In this document: piece by piece, positions 36,053-44,498 of the stretch
How the letters are laid out: each line of letters begins with the position of its first letter
Numbering within the stretch: position 1 is the first letter of the stretch
NCBI GenBank assembly: GCA_038147335.1
Contig: JAYQTK010000002.1
Span: 310,001-374,000, forward strand
Reading direction: 5' to 3'
DNA length: 64,000 nt
Source of the DNA: Marisimplicoccus sp038147335
Lineage (GTDB): Bacteria > Bacteroidota > Bacteroidia > Flavobacteriales > Flavobacteriaceae
Notes under the pieces: generated by a model
Seen by the model: only the letters and a program-made list of their open reading frames with translations
What the model was told of the DNA's origin: nothing
Databases searched by the model: none
Translations under genes and position numbers: made by a program

Positions 36053-37678
36053 ATGAATAACTCAATAGTAAATGTTCCAATTCCAATCAACGAACCAATA
36101 AAAGAATACAGAAATAATAGTCCTGAGAAGGAGTCTGTTTTAAAAGAATATAAAAAACTCAGAAACTCCAAAACTGATGTCAAAATGTGGATTGGTGGAA
36201 AATTTATTAAGAGTTCAAAGACTGCTTCTATGTCTCCTCCACATGATCATAAACATATTCTAGGAAAATATTATCTAGCAGAAAAAAAACATGTAGAATT
36301 GGCAATAAAATCTGCCCTAGATGCTAAAGAAAATTGGTCTAATATGAGGTGGGAAGAAAGAGCGTCTATTTTTTTAAAGGCTGCCGAATTAGTTGCTGGA
36401 CCATATAGAGATAAAATTAATGCAGCTACAATGTTAGCTCAATCCAAAACAATCTTTCAAGCAGAAATTGATGCAGCATGTGAACTTATAGATTTTTTAA
36501 AGTTTAATGTATATAGTATGCAGCATATTTACAGTCAGCAGCCAAAATCTGATCCGGGTGTATGGAATCAGCTTGGTTATAGACCTCTTGAAGGGTTTGT
36601 TTATGCTGTTACTCCATTTAATTTTACTGCGATATCAGGTAATCTTCCAGGTAGTGCAGCAATGATGGGTAATACAGTTGTTTGGAAACCTAGTGATCAT
36701 CAAATTTATTCTGCTAAAGTTGTAATTGATGTTTTTAAAGAAGCTGGTTTACCAGATGGTGTTATAAATGCAGTTTATGGCGATCCTGAAATGATAACAA
36801 ATACCATTCTCAAATCTAAACACTTTGCTGGAATTCATTTCACTGGCTCAACATCAGTTTTTAAAGGTTTATGGAAAAAAATTGGAGCAAATATTGAAAA
36901 CTATAATTCATATCCAAGAATTGTTGGGGATACAGGAGGTAAAGATTTTATAATAGCTCACAACTCAGCGAATGTTGATGAATTTGTGACTGCAGTAATA
37001 CGAGGTGCATTTGAGTTTCAAGGACAAAAATGTTCTGCTGCTTCAAGAATTTATGTACCAAAATCTATATCTAAAGTTTTTTATGAAAAATTAAAATCTG
37101 AAATTTCAAAAATCAAAATGGGAAGTCCAGAAGATTTTAAAAATTTCATGACTGCTGTGATTCATGAAAATTCATTTGACAAGCTTGCAGGAGTTATAGA
37201 AAAAGTAAAATCAGATAAGGATGCTGAAATTTTAATTGGAGGTGGATATGATAAGTCAAAAGGATACTTTATTGAACCAACTGTTATCAAAACTTCTAAT
37301 GCAAAATATTACTCAATGGAAACTGAACTCTTTGGACCTTTAGTTACAATCTTTGAGTATGATGATAAAGATTGGAACAAAACATTAAATTTAGTTGACG
37401 AGACATCAGAATATGCTTTAACTGGAGCAATTTTTTGTGATGATAGATATATACTTAGTGAAGCTGTTGACAAACTTAAAAATTGTGCAGGTAACTTTTA
37501 CATTAATGATAAATGTACTGGAGCTGTGGTTGGTCAACAACCATTTGGAGGAGCTAGGGGATCTGGAACAAATGATAAGGCTGGCTCCTATTTAAATTTA
37601 CTGAGATGGGTTTCACCCAGAATAACTAAAGAAGTTTTTGTTCCATCAAAAGATTTCAAATACCCATTTATGGGATAA
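36053..37678 (+). CDS. pruA: L-glutamate gamma-semialdehyde dehydrogenase
   Basis: Oxidises glutamate semialdehyde/pyrroline-5-carboxylate to glutamate in proline degradation. The aldehyde-dehydrogenase fold shows the catalytic Glu region RIVGDTGGKDFIIAH, the catalytic Cys in FEFQGQKCSAASRIYVP, and the C-terminal QQPFGGARGSGTNDKAG. A PruA-type N-terminal extension (VPIPINEPIKEYRNNSPEKE) and KMWIGGKFIKS are present. 541 residues, matching the single-domain PruA of Bacteroidota. No putA is adjacent. ATG at 36053. Confidence 0.95.
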   Translation: MNNSIVNVPIPINEPIKEYRNNSPEKESVLKEYKKLRNSKTDVKMWIGGKFIKSSKTASMSPPHDHKHILGKYYLAEKKHVELAIKSALDAKENWSNMRWEERASIFLKAAELVAGPYRDKINAATMLAQSKTIFQAEIDAACELIDFLKFNVYSMQHIYSQQPKSDPGVWNQLGYRPLEGFVYAVTPFNFTAISGNLPGSAAMMGNTVVWKPSDHQIYSAKVVIDVFKEAGLPDGVINAVYGDPEMITNTILKSKHFAGIHFTGSTSVFKGLWKKIGANIENYNSYPRIVGDTGGKDFIIAHNSANVDEFVTAVIRGAFEFQGQKCSAASRIYVPKSISKVFYEKLKSEISKIKMGSPEDFKNFMTAVIHENSFDKLAGVIEKVKSDKDAEILIGGGYDKSKGYFIEPTVIKTSNAKYYSMETELFGPLVTIFEYDDKDWNKTLNLVDETSEYALTGAIFCDDRYILSEAVDKLKNCAGNFYINDKCTGAVVGQQPFGGARGSGTNDKAGSYLNLLRWVSPRITKEVFVPSKDFKYPFMG

Positions 37679-37681
37679 TTT

Positions 37682-38385
37682 TTAATCAATTATTTCAACT
37701 TTATTAATGTAAACATTGTTTATTGGCCAATCAATTTCATCTGTTGGAATAGATGCTATTCTATCAACTGTATCCATTCCTTTTATAACTTCTCCAAAAA
37801 CAGTATAGTTCCCGTCTAAGTGATTTGCTCCATCTTTTTTTTGGACAATAAAAAATTCAAAAGGTGACGCCATTTTATATGGATTGTCTAAAGAGCTACT
37901 TGGCATACTTATAGCTCCTCTTTTGTGGAAGTGTCCTTTATTGAAATCATTTGGAAGTAGATATTTTCCAATATTTTTTCTCTTATTGGAAACAGAAATA
38001 TTATCACTATTTCCCGCTTGAATAACAAAATTATTTATAACTCTATAAAATTGAGTTCCTTCAAAATACTTTTTCTTAGCCAAGAAAATGAAGTTCGATC
38101 TATGGTAGGGCGTATTATCATATAGTAATATTTCAATTTGTCCAAAGTCAGTATAAATTCTGACTTTATTCTCTTTATTATTTTTTTCATACTCATATAA
38201 AAATTCAATAATATTTTCATCAGTAAGCTTTAAATCATTTTTAGGATCTTCAATTATTTCTTCTTTTATTATTTCAGCTTTTAATTCTTCTGAAGGTTCA
38301 ATTTTAGTTGTTGATTTATCATCGACTCTTTTACAACTATAAAGGACCAGAATGCTTAAAAATGTAAAAATTATTTTTGAAACAT
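37682..38385 (-). CDS. Cyclophilin-type peptidyl-prolyl isomerase, lipoprotein (one frame error)
   Basis: Peptidyl-prolyl cis-trans isomerase of the cyclophilin fold, probably anchored in an envelope membrane. The N-terminus reads FTFLSILVLYSC, a lipoprotein signal, but its ATG (38385) is out of frame by one base in an A5 run; with six As the start is MFQKIIFTFL. An acidic linker follows (residues ~20-55), then the domain: VRIYTDFGQIEILLYDN, FYRVINNFVIQAGN, ISMPSSSLDNP, and FTVFGEVIKGMDTVDRIAS. About 234 residues restored. Last gene of the aromatic operon set, four bases after rsmG. Confidence 0.85.
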
Positions 38386-38388
38386 AAT

Positions 38389-39012
38389 TTATTTTGAAAA
38401 GGGATATATATGATCTTTTTTTGTTTGAAAGAATTCATAATTAAAATATTCATTTATATCATAAATATTTTTTTCATCGAAATCTTTTAACTCTTCATCT
38501 AGATTACCACCTTTCAATGAAATTATTCCATTTTTCATTTTATTTGATGAATTAAATCTAAAATTTTTATTAACTAGTTTATAAAATTTATCCATTCTAG
38601 TAACAGCCCTTGACAATATAAAGTCATAATGATCTAGATGATTTTCTACTCTATCATTTATAGCATCTACATTATTTATTGATAACTCATTACATATTGA
38701 TTTTACAACTTTTATTTTTTTCCCAATACTGTCTATTAATGTGAAATTAACTTTTGGAAAAAAAATTGCTAAAGGTATACCCGGAAGACCTCCACCTGTT
38801 CCAACATCAAGTACTGATGTTGAATCTTTAAAGCTTACAATTTTTACAATAGACAATGAATGAAGAATGTGATTAATCTCTAGATTATCTATGTCCTTCC
38901 TAGAAATTAAATTTACTTTTGAATTCCAGTATTTGTATAATTGAACTAGTTTAGAGTACTTTTCTTTTTGTTCTTGAGTTAATTTTGGAAAATATTTATC
39001 TATTTCAGTCAA
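38389..39012 (-). CDS. rsmG: 16S rRNA (guanine527-N7)-methyltransferase
   Basis: Methylates G527 of 16S rRNA. The SAM motif is SVLDVGTGGGLPGIPLAIFFP, with NLISRKDIDNLEINHILHSLS upstream as the other signature, and ILSRAVTRMDKF further on. 207 residues. The start is a TTG overlapping the aminotransferase stop (TTGA), so it is translated with the operon rather than independently. Confidence 0.95.
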   Translation of the reverse strand: MTEIDKYFPKLTQEQKEKYSKLVQLYKYWNSKVNLISRKDIDNLEINHILHSLSIVKIVSFKDSTSVLDVGTGGGLPGIPLAIFFPKVNFTLIDSIGKKIKVVKSICNELSINNVDAINDRVENHLDHYDFILSRAVTRMDKFYKLVNKNFRFNSSNKMKNGIISLKGGNLDEELKDFDEKNIYDINEYFNYEFFQTKKDHIYPFSK

Positions 39013-40189
39013 GATAATAAGTCTTTTATTCTTTTTATTGCTTCTTCAATTTGTTCTCTTGAAGCTGAGTAAGAAATTCTAATACAGTTAGGATAACCAA
39101 AAGCATCCCCAGGAACAGTTGCAACATGAGCTTTTTCGAGGATAAGCATTGATAAATCATTTGCATCATTTATAGTTACACCTTTAAATGTTTTACCAAA
39201 TAATTCTGAGATATCTGGGAAAATATAAAATGCTCCCATAGGAGGTTGTTTTATATTAAAGCCATTGATTTTGTTACAAGATCTATTATAAAATCTCTTC
39301 TAATCTTAAATTCGTCGACCATGTATTGGATCTTTTCAGGAGACTCTTCTAGTGCTTTAATTGTAGCTCTTTGAGCAATGCAATTTGCTCCACTTGTTAT
39401 TTGACCTTGCATTTTATTACAAGCTTTGGCTATTACTTTAGGGGCTCCTAAATATCCTATTCTCCATCCAGTCATTGCATAAGCTTTTGAAATTCCATTT
39501 ACAGTAACTGTTCTATCAAACATTCCAGGTAAGCTTGCAAAACTTACAGATTTTACTCCATAATTTATGTGTTCATAAATTTCATCTGACACAATAATTA
39601 TATTTGGATACTTCGAAAGAACTTTTGAAAATTCAAGATATTCTTGTTCAGTAAAAACTGATCCACTTGGGTTATTAGGTGAGTTAAGCATTAACATTTT
39701 TGTTTTATCTGTTATTGCAGATTCAAGTTGTTGAGCAGTAATTTTATAATTTGAGTCCTCATCTGGATTTATAAACACAGGTACTCCTTCGGCTAATGCC
39801 ACCATTGCACTGTAACTTACCCAATATGGAGTAGGGATTAAGACTTCATCCCCTTTATTTATAAGTGACATACAAACATTGGCAATTGATTGTTTCGCTC
39901 CTGTTGAAACAACTATTTGGTCTACATCATAATCTAAGTTATTATCTCTTTTGAATTTTTTACAAATTGATTTTTTCAAATCAAGATAACCATCAACTGG
40001 AGAATATTTATGATAATTATCGTTAATAGCCTCAACTGCTGCTTCTTTTATGTAATCTGGAATATTAAAGTCAGGCTCACCTGCACTTAGAGTTATTACA
40101 TCTATTCCTTGGTTTTTTAAATCATGTGCTTTAGCTGTCATTGCAACCGTCTGAGATATCGGTAAAGACTTTATTTTTTCTGATAACAT
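39009..40189 (-). CDS. Aspartate-type aminotransferase (one frame error)
   Basis: Fold-type I aminotransferase, homologous to aspartate/prephenate aminotransferases of the Thermus type (class Ib). Substrate arm ITLSAGEPDFNIP; phosphate loop STGAKQSIANVCMS; LNSPNNPSG; VSDEIYEHINYG; Schiff-base Lys in GISKAYAMTGWRIGY. The frame breaks after LVTKSMA at a T3 run near 39258; one extra T restores FNIKQPPMGAFYIFPD and the C-terminal RISYSAS Arg. About 393 residues restored. Lying between the DAHP synthase gene and rsmG, it probably makes the final transamination of phenylpyruvate or hydroxyphenylpyruvate. Confidence 0.88.
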
Positions 40190-40197
40190 TTTATAGA

Positions 40198-41280
40198 TTA
40201 TTTATTTAATATTTTTTTTTGATTATTGATTGATTCTTGATGAATTGCTTTAAAAACTCTTAAAATGAATTCTTCACTTAAACCATGTTCCTCTCCATCT
40301 AAAATCATCTTTCCGAGAATTTCGTTCCATCTTTTATTTTGTAAAATTGCTACATTATTATCAGACTTTAGCTGACCAATCTCTTTTGCAACTTCCATCC
40401 TTTTTCCTAATGTTGACAATAAATTCTGATCTGTAACATCAATTTGAGATCTAAGATTATTAAGTTTGTTTATATAATCTTCACCTTCTGAAGTCTTTTC
40501 TCTAATTTTTAAATCTTTCATTATTTCTATTAATCTTTTTGGGGTTACTTGTTGAGCTGCGTCACTCCAAGCATTATCCGGGTCACAGTGTGTCTCAATC
40601 ATTAAACCATCAAAATTTAAATCTAGTGCAGATTGACTTAAATCAAAAATTAAGTCTCTTCTTCCAGCAATATGAGATGGATCACATATTAGAGGTAAGT
40701 CAGGAAAATTATTTTGAAGCTCAACTGCAATTTGCCATTCTGGATTATTTCTGTATTTAGATTTATCATAGGATGAGAATCCTCTATGTATAACTCCAAT
40801 TTTGTTTATATCAGAAGAGTAAATTCTCTCAATACCTCCTAACCAAAGAGCTAAATCAGGATTAACTGGATTCTTAACCAAAACAATTTTGTCAGTTCCT
40901 TTTAGTGCATCTGCAATTTCCTGAACAATAAATGGAGATACTGTAGACCTAGCCCCAATCCATAATATATCAACATCATGTTTAAGTGCAAGATCTACAT
41001 GTACTGAATTTGCAACTTCTGTTGCAATCATAAGACCTGTTTCCTTTTTAACTTTTTCTAACCAGTTTAGACCAATTGCACCAACACCTTCAAACATACC
41101 AGGTCTAGTTCTAGGTTTCCATATACCTGCCCTATATGCTGATACATCTGAATCTTTAAGTTCATGGGCAATGTTTAAAACTTGCTCTTCAGTTTCAGCA
41201 CTACAAGGTCCAGCTATAACCAATGGGTGCCCTAGATCCATTTTGTCTAACCAACTTCTAAACTCTTTTTTATTTTCCAT
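40198..41280 (-). CDS. Bifunctional DAHP synthase/chorismate mutase
   Basis: A fusion of two shikimate-pathway activities. Residues 1-265 are a 3-deoxy-7-phosphoheptulonate synthase of the KDO8PS-like type (GHPLVIAGPCSAETEEQVL, YRAGIWKPRTRPGMFEG, LWIGARSTVSPF, KNPVNPDLALW, CDPSHIAGRR, ETHCDPDNAWSDAAQQ). Residues 270-360 are an AroQ chorismate mutase helix bundle (INKLNNLRSQIDVTDQNLLS, LGKRMEVAKEIGQLK). Such fusions exist in Bacteroidota; the chorismate-mutase part usually makes the enzyme sensitive to prephenate or chorismate. Third enzyme gene of the pheA operon, nine bases upstream of the aminotransferase. Confidence 0.95.
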   Translation of the reverse strand: MENKKEFRSWLDKMDLGHPLVIAGPCSAETEEQVLNIAHELKDSDVSAYRAGIWKPRTRPGMFEGVGAIGLNWLEKVKKETGLMIATEVANSVHVDLALKHDVDILWIGARSTVSPFIVQEIADALKGTDKIVLVKNPVNPDLALWLGGIERIYSSDINKIGVIHRGFSSYDKSKYRNNPEWQIAVELQNNFPDLPLICDPSHIAGRRDLIFDLSQSALDLNFDGLMIETHCDPDNAWSDAAQQVTPKRLIEIMKDLKIREKTSEGEDYINKLNNLRSQIDVTDQNLLSTLGKRMEVAKEIGQLKSDNNVAILQNKRWNEILGKMILDGEEHGLSEEFILRVFKAIHQESINNQKKILNK

Positions 41281-41321
41281 AATTATTTATTTAATTCCGT
41301 TAAGTATTTCTTTAATACCAT

Positions 41322-42134
41322 TTATTTTTTCATTTCGGCACTTAATTTTTCTTTATCACCGTTTTCAATTAAAATTTTAAAATTATTAATATTGGAGATA
41401 TACTCGTTAAGTGATTCAACAATATTGTTTTTATTTTCTACAAAAATTGATGCCCATGTTTCAGGAGAACTTTTTGCTAACCTTACAGTAGACTCAAATC
41501 CACTTCCAGCCATATCATAAATTGTATCTTGATCTTCTTCTTTGTTCATTACAGTCTTTCCTAACATAAAAGACGAAATATGAGAAAGATGAGACACATA
41601 CGCTATATGCTTATCATGTTCAATAGAGTCCATATTAATAATATTCATATTCATTAAATCAAAAATTTTTAAAGCATCTGATAATAAATCTTGATCAGTT
41701 TTTTCTGTTTCACAGAGAATTAAAACCTTATTATCAAAAAGATTCTTTGTTGCAGCTGAGGGACCTGAAAACTCGGTACCAGCTATTGGATGAGCTGCGA
41801 GGAAATTTTTTCTATTAGTATGATCTACTACTTTCTTACATATTTCATACTTTGTTGAACCCAAGTCAACAACCAAAGTGTTATTTGAGATCTTATTCAA
41901 TATGGAATCTATTTCACTTTTGATAGCATCTACAGGTATTGCAATAAATATATATTTTAAGTTATCAATTGAGTTGATATCTAATTTTTTATCTATTATA
42001 CCTTTGCTTAAAGAATAACTCATTGAATCCATATTTTTATCAAGTCCATAAATGACTGTATTTGTATCAATTTCCTTAATCTTTAAAGCTATAGACCCTC
42101 CTATTAATCCCAATCCAATTACTCCTACATTCAT
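41322..42134 (-). CDS. tyrA: Prephenate dehydrogenase
   Basis: NAD(P)-dependent oxidative decarboxylation of prephenate to 4-hydroxyphenylpyruvate, the tyrosine branch. The Rossmann loop is GVIGLGLIGGSIAL (residues 3-16), followed by VVDLGSTK and HPIAGTEFSGP, with catalytic His and the substrate region HIAYVSHLSHISSFML. At 270 residues it has no C-terminal ACT domain, so it is probably not feedback-inhibited through one. Its start overlaps the pheA stop by four bases. Confidence 0.95.
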   Translation of the reverse strand: MNVGVIGLGLIGGSIALKIKEIDTNTVIYGLDKNMDSMSYSLSKGIIDKKLDINSIDNLKYIFIAIPVDAIKSEIDSILNKISNNTLVVDLGSTKYEICKKVVDHTNRKNFLAAHPIAGTEFSGPSAATKNLFDNKVLILCETEKTDQDLLSDALKIFDLMNMNIINMDSIEHDKHIAYVSHLSHISSFMLGKTVMNKEEDQDTIYDMAGSGFESTVRLAKSSPETWASIFVENKNNIVESLNEYISNINNFKILIENGDKEKLSAEMKK

Positions 42135-42940
42135 AATTCTTTGATTTTATATTCACCTAAAACTTTAAATTCTTGAGCCATAATCTCAATAATTTTTTTT
42201 GCTTTATTGTAGTTATCTACTGAGTTAAAAGTAATATCAACAAAAAAAGCGTATTTACCTGGTGTTTGTATTACTGGTAAAGATTGAATCTTAGTAAGAT
42301 TTAGACTACAATCACTCATCATATTTAAAACTGAAGCTAAACTTCCTCTTTTATGATCAAGAATAAACTTTAGTGCAGCTTTATTGAATTCATCATTGGT
42401 TTTCTTTTTTTCAAGAATCACAAATCTTGTCTTGTTATTTTTAATAGTTTGTATTGATTCGTTAAGAATTTCCAAATTATATATTTCTGAAGCGTCTTTA
42501 CTTGCAATGGCACCAACACCTAGCATTTCTTCATCTTTGATTTTTTTTGCAAATAAAGCTGTATCCTCGCTCTCAATTAGTTTAATATGAGGATAATTAT
42601 TAAAAAATTTGGAACATTGAAGTAAAGCCATTGGATGTGATTGCACTTCATATATTTCATCAATTTTTTGCCCAGCCAGACACATTAAATTATGATTTAT
42701 GTTTAAATAATGTTCTCCTGTTATATAAAGATTATACTCATCAATTAGTGCATAATTTGGAAGTATTGATCCAGCAATTGAATTTTCAATTGCCATGACA
42801 CCAAAGTCAGATTCTTCTTTATCAATTGATTTAACTAGATTTTCAAAGGTTGAACATTCTAGTAATTCAAAAGATTTAAAATACTCATTTGCCACCATAT
42901 GGTGAAAAGAACCTTTAATTCCCTGTATTGACACTTTCAT
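42131..42940 (-). CDS. pheA: Prephenate dehydratase
   Basis: Converts prephenate to phenylpyruvate, the phenylalanine branch. The dehydratase domain (1-185) has GIKGSFHHMVANEYF, GVMAIENSIAGSI, and the TRFVILEK motif in KNKTRFVILEKK. Residues 190-269 form an ACT domain (FILDHKRGSLASVLNMM and KIQSLPVIQTPGKYAFFVDI), the usual site of Phe feedback inhibition. No chorismate mutase is fused to it; that activity is on the DAHP synthase. First gene of the aromatic operon, with a leader-peptide attenuator immediately upstream. Confidence 0.96.
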   Translation of the reverse strand: MKVSIQGIKGSFHHMVANEYFKSFELLECSTFENLVKSIDKEESDFGVMAIENSIAGSILPNYALIDEYNLYITGEHYLNINHNLMCLAGQKIDEIYEVQSHPMALLQCSKFFNNYPHIKLIESEDTALFAKKIKDEEMLGVGAIASKDASEIYNLEILNESIQTIKNNKTRFVILEKKKTNDEFNKAALKFILDHKRGSLASVLNMMSDCSLNLTKIQSLPVIQTPGKYAFFVDITFNSVDNYNKAKKIIEIMAQEFKVLGEYKIKEL

Positions 42941-42942
42941 AT

Positions 42943-42970
42943 AAAAAAAAAGTCCTGATTTGACAGGACT
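42943..42970 (-). terminator. Intrinsic attenuator terminator of the pheA operon
   Basis: On the minus strand AGTCCTG, loop TCAAAT, CAGGACT, then eight to nine Ts. The seven-base stem is perfect and the T run ends two bases before the pheA ATG (42940), so termination here would cut off the operon before its first gene. This placement inside the leader region, not after a gene, marks it as a regulated attenuator. Confidence 0.92.
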
Positions 42971-42997
42971 ATTATATTTTAATTGAATTATACATAA

Positions 42998-43057
42998 TTA
43001 TCCTGCCTTCTGATGAGAGAAGTAATATGTATAATAAAAATTAAAATTTTGTTTCAT
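42998..43057 (-). CDS. Phe/Tyr-rich leader peptide of the aromatic operon
   Basis: A 19-residue minus-strand reading frame, MKQNFNFYYTYYFSHQKAG, starts at 43057 and stops 57 bases before pheA. Seven of nine residues from position 5 to 13 are Phe or Tyr (FNFYYTYYF), the two end products of the operon. The start lies only seven bases after a perfect -7 box, so the message is probably leaderless. The ending codons for Ala-Gly encode CAGGA, needed for the alternative RNA fold, which would explain conservation of a KAG end. Too short for usual gene finding; the composition, promoter and terminator together make a chance frame unlikely. Confidence 0.88.
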   Translation of the reverse strand: MKQNFNFYYTYYFSHQKAG

Positions 43058-43064
43058 AACCTAA

Positions 43065-43094
43065 CAAAAGTATAATAGGTATTTAAAATATCAA
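43065..43094 (-). promoter_or_regulatory. Promoter of the aromatic operon
   Basis: Minus strand: TTG at 43094-43092, exactly 19 bases, then TACTTTTG at 43072-43065. Both elements match the Bacteroidota consensus. The predicted transcript starts a few bases on, almost at the leader-peptide ATG (43057). Confidence 0.75.
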
Positions 43095-43104
43095 ACTTTT
43101 TAGA

Positions 43105-43532
43105 CTATTTTTTAATTAGCTCTCCATTAAGATAAATTGAGTGCTCTATCAAAGTTGACTTCTCAAGATTTTTGAAACGGAACAATATTTATCAAAACTT
43201 AGTGATGCTGCACGAATTATTTTATCACCTGGAATTTCTCCTTCAATCAATAGTTTAACATGAATCCTCTTGTATGGCCTACCTGGTTCAGATTCTCTTT
43301 CACCCTCGACTTCCATTTTGTATGATTTAGGATCTAACTTTTGTTTTTCTAAAATAGAAATTATATCTATACTGCTGCAGCCTGCAACTCCCATAAGAAG
43401 AAGCTCCATAGGGCTAGCTCCTTGAACTTGATAGTCTGGTGAGTATTTTCTATCTAAGTGGACTTTATGTCCATTTTCATTTGATAATTCGAATAGGTAT
43501 TTGTCGTTAACTCTATCTAAGTAAATTGCCAT
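43105..43532 (-). CDS. OsmC family protein (one frame error)
   Basis: OsmC/Ohr-fold protein of about 142 residues; family members reduce organic hydroperoxides through two cysteines. The two conserved Cys regions are MELLLMGVAGCSSIDIISIL and FDKYCSVSK. After SVSK the frame breaks in an A5 run near 43170; with six As the C-terminus continues NLEKSTLIEHSIYLNGELIKK to a stop at 43105, the normal end of the family. It overlaps the metX stop by one base, closing the metK-metY-metX set. Confidence 0.85.
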
Positions 43533-44497
43533 TATTTTAAAATTTTTGTAAAGATATCTGAAATTTGATTGGTTTCAATTAAAAAAGCATCATGTCCATG
43601 AATTGATTTAATAATATGATTATTAACGGAAATTTTATTAGACTTTAGAATAGATGTAGTTTCGTAATCTTCATCAGGAAGAAAGAATATATCAGTATCA
43701 ACTGATATTATATCTATTTTTGATTTTACATTTTGAATTTTCCTCTCAAAACTAATACCATCTCTAGTTATATCCGATGATCTTAATAATTTATTTAAAA
43801 ATTTATACGAATCAAGACTAAATCTTTGATGTAACTTTACTCCGTGGTGATCAAGCCATGATTCTACATTAAATATACCTTTGTCATCATTTATTGTTCT
43901 TTTGAATCTTTCATTTAGAGACTTTGGTGTTCTGTAGAAAGTCATTGCATGAATTCTAGCATCTGCAACTGGGTCTCTTGAATTTTCAAGGATTCTATCT
44001 TGAAGATAGGTATTTGCAATTAACCAATCGTTAGCCTTCCAGTCAGCAGCAATAGGAATTATCTTATCAGCAATATCATTTTTTATAGCTAACATTTCCC
44101 AAGTAAGACACCCTCCAATTGAACCTCCAGTTATTGCAAATAATTTAGAAATTTTTAATTTTTCTAATGCCTTAATAAATAATAAGGCAACATCACCCAG
44201 ATTAATATTTAGAGAATAATCAAAACCATTTTCATTAAATCCGTTACCGGGTATATTAAAACATATTACAGTGAATCTTTTAGTGTCTATAGGTTTATTA
44301 TCACCTACAATATCTCTCCACCATCCATTCTTTCCTGAAACAAGTGAGTTTCCAGTTAATGCATGATTAACAAGGATAACTGGAGAACTCCCAATAGGCA
44401 TACCAAAGATTTGATATGTAAGTTCAATCTTTTTGATTTTGAACCCTGATTGAGTTTCAAAATCTTCGATTAAAATATGTTTTAATTCATCTTCCAA
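43532..44497 (-). CDS. metX: Homoserine O-acetyltransferase family protein
   Basis: Alpha/beta-hydrolase enzyme that acylates homoserine to start methionine synthesis. The oxyanion and Leu-rich opening ILVNHALTGNS is followed by GWWRDIVGDNKPIDTKRFTVICFN; the nucleophile elbow is TGGSIGGCL with Ser; the acid region is SVDTDIFFLPDED and the His region is SIHGHDAFLIE. 321 residues, a little shorter than many MetX. The start is a TTG, as no ATG is available before the conserved core. It lies two bases after metY. Confidence 0.92.
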   Translation of the reverse strand: MEDELKHILIEDFETQSGFKIKKIELTYQIFGMPIGSSPVILVNHALTGNSLVSGKNGWWRDIVGDNKPIDTKRFTVICFNIPGNGFNENGFDYSLNINLGDVALLFIKALEKLKISKLFAITGGSIGGCLTWEMLAIKNDIADKIIPIAADWKANDWLIANTYLQDRILENSRDPVADARIHAMTFYRTPKSLNERFKRTINDDKGIFNVESWLDHHGVKLHQRFSLDSYKFLNKLLRSSDITRDGISFERKIQNVKSKIDIISVDTDIFFLPDEDYETTSILKSNKISVNNHIIKSIHGHDAFLIETNQISDIFTKILK

Positions 44498-44498
44498 A

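Larger units (their letters stand above)
42941..43057 (-). promoter_or_regulatory. Leader-peptide attenuator controlling pheA-tyrA-DAHP synthase operon
   Basis: A compact attenuator. Order on the minus strand: leader peptide (43057-42998); hairpin CTTCT/AGAAG (43022-43018 with 43011-43007, loop CTCATC) over its last third; CAGGA in the final two sense codons (43005-43001); the terminator. The CAGGA is a second copy of the terminator's 3' arm and can pair with TCCTG in its 5' arm (42968-42964), with two flanking G-U pairs: an antiterminator. Stalling at the Phe/Tyr codons would block the early hairpin and leave CAGGA free to disarm the terminator; completing the peptide would cover CAGGA and let the terminator form. 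The mechanism is inferred from base pairing and known amino-acid attenuators. Confidence 0.85.
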
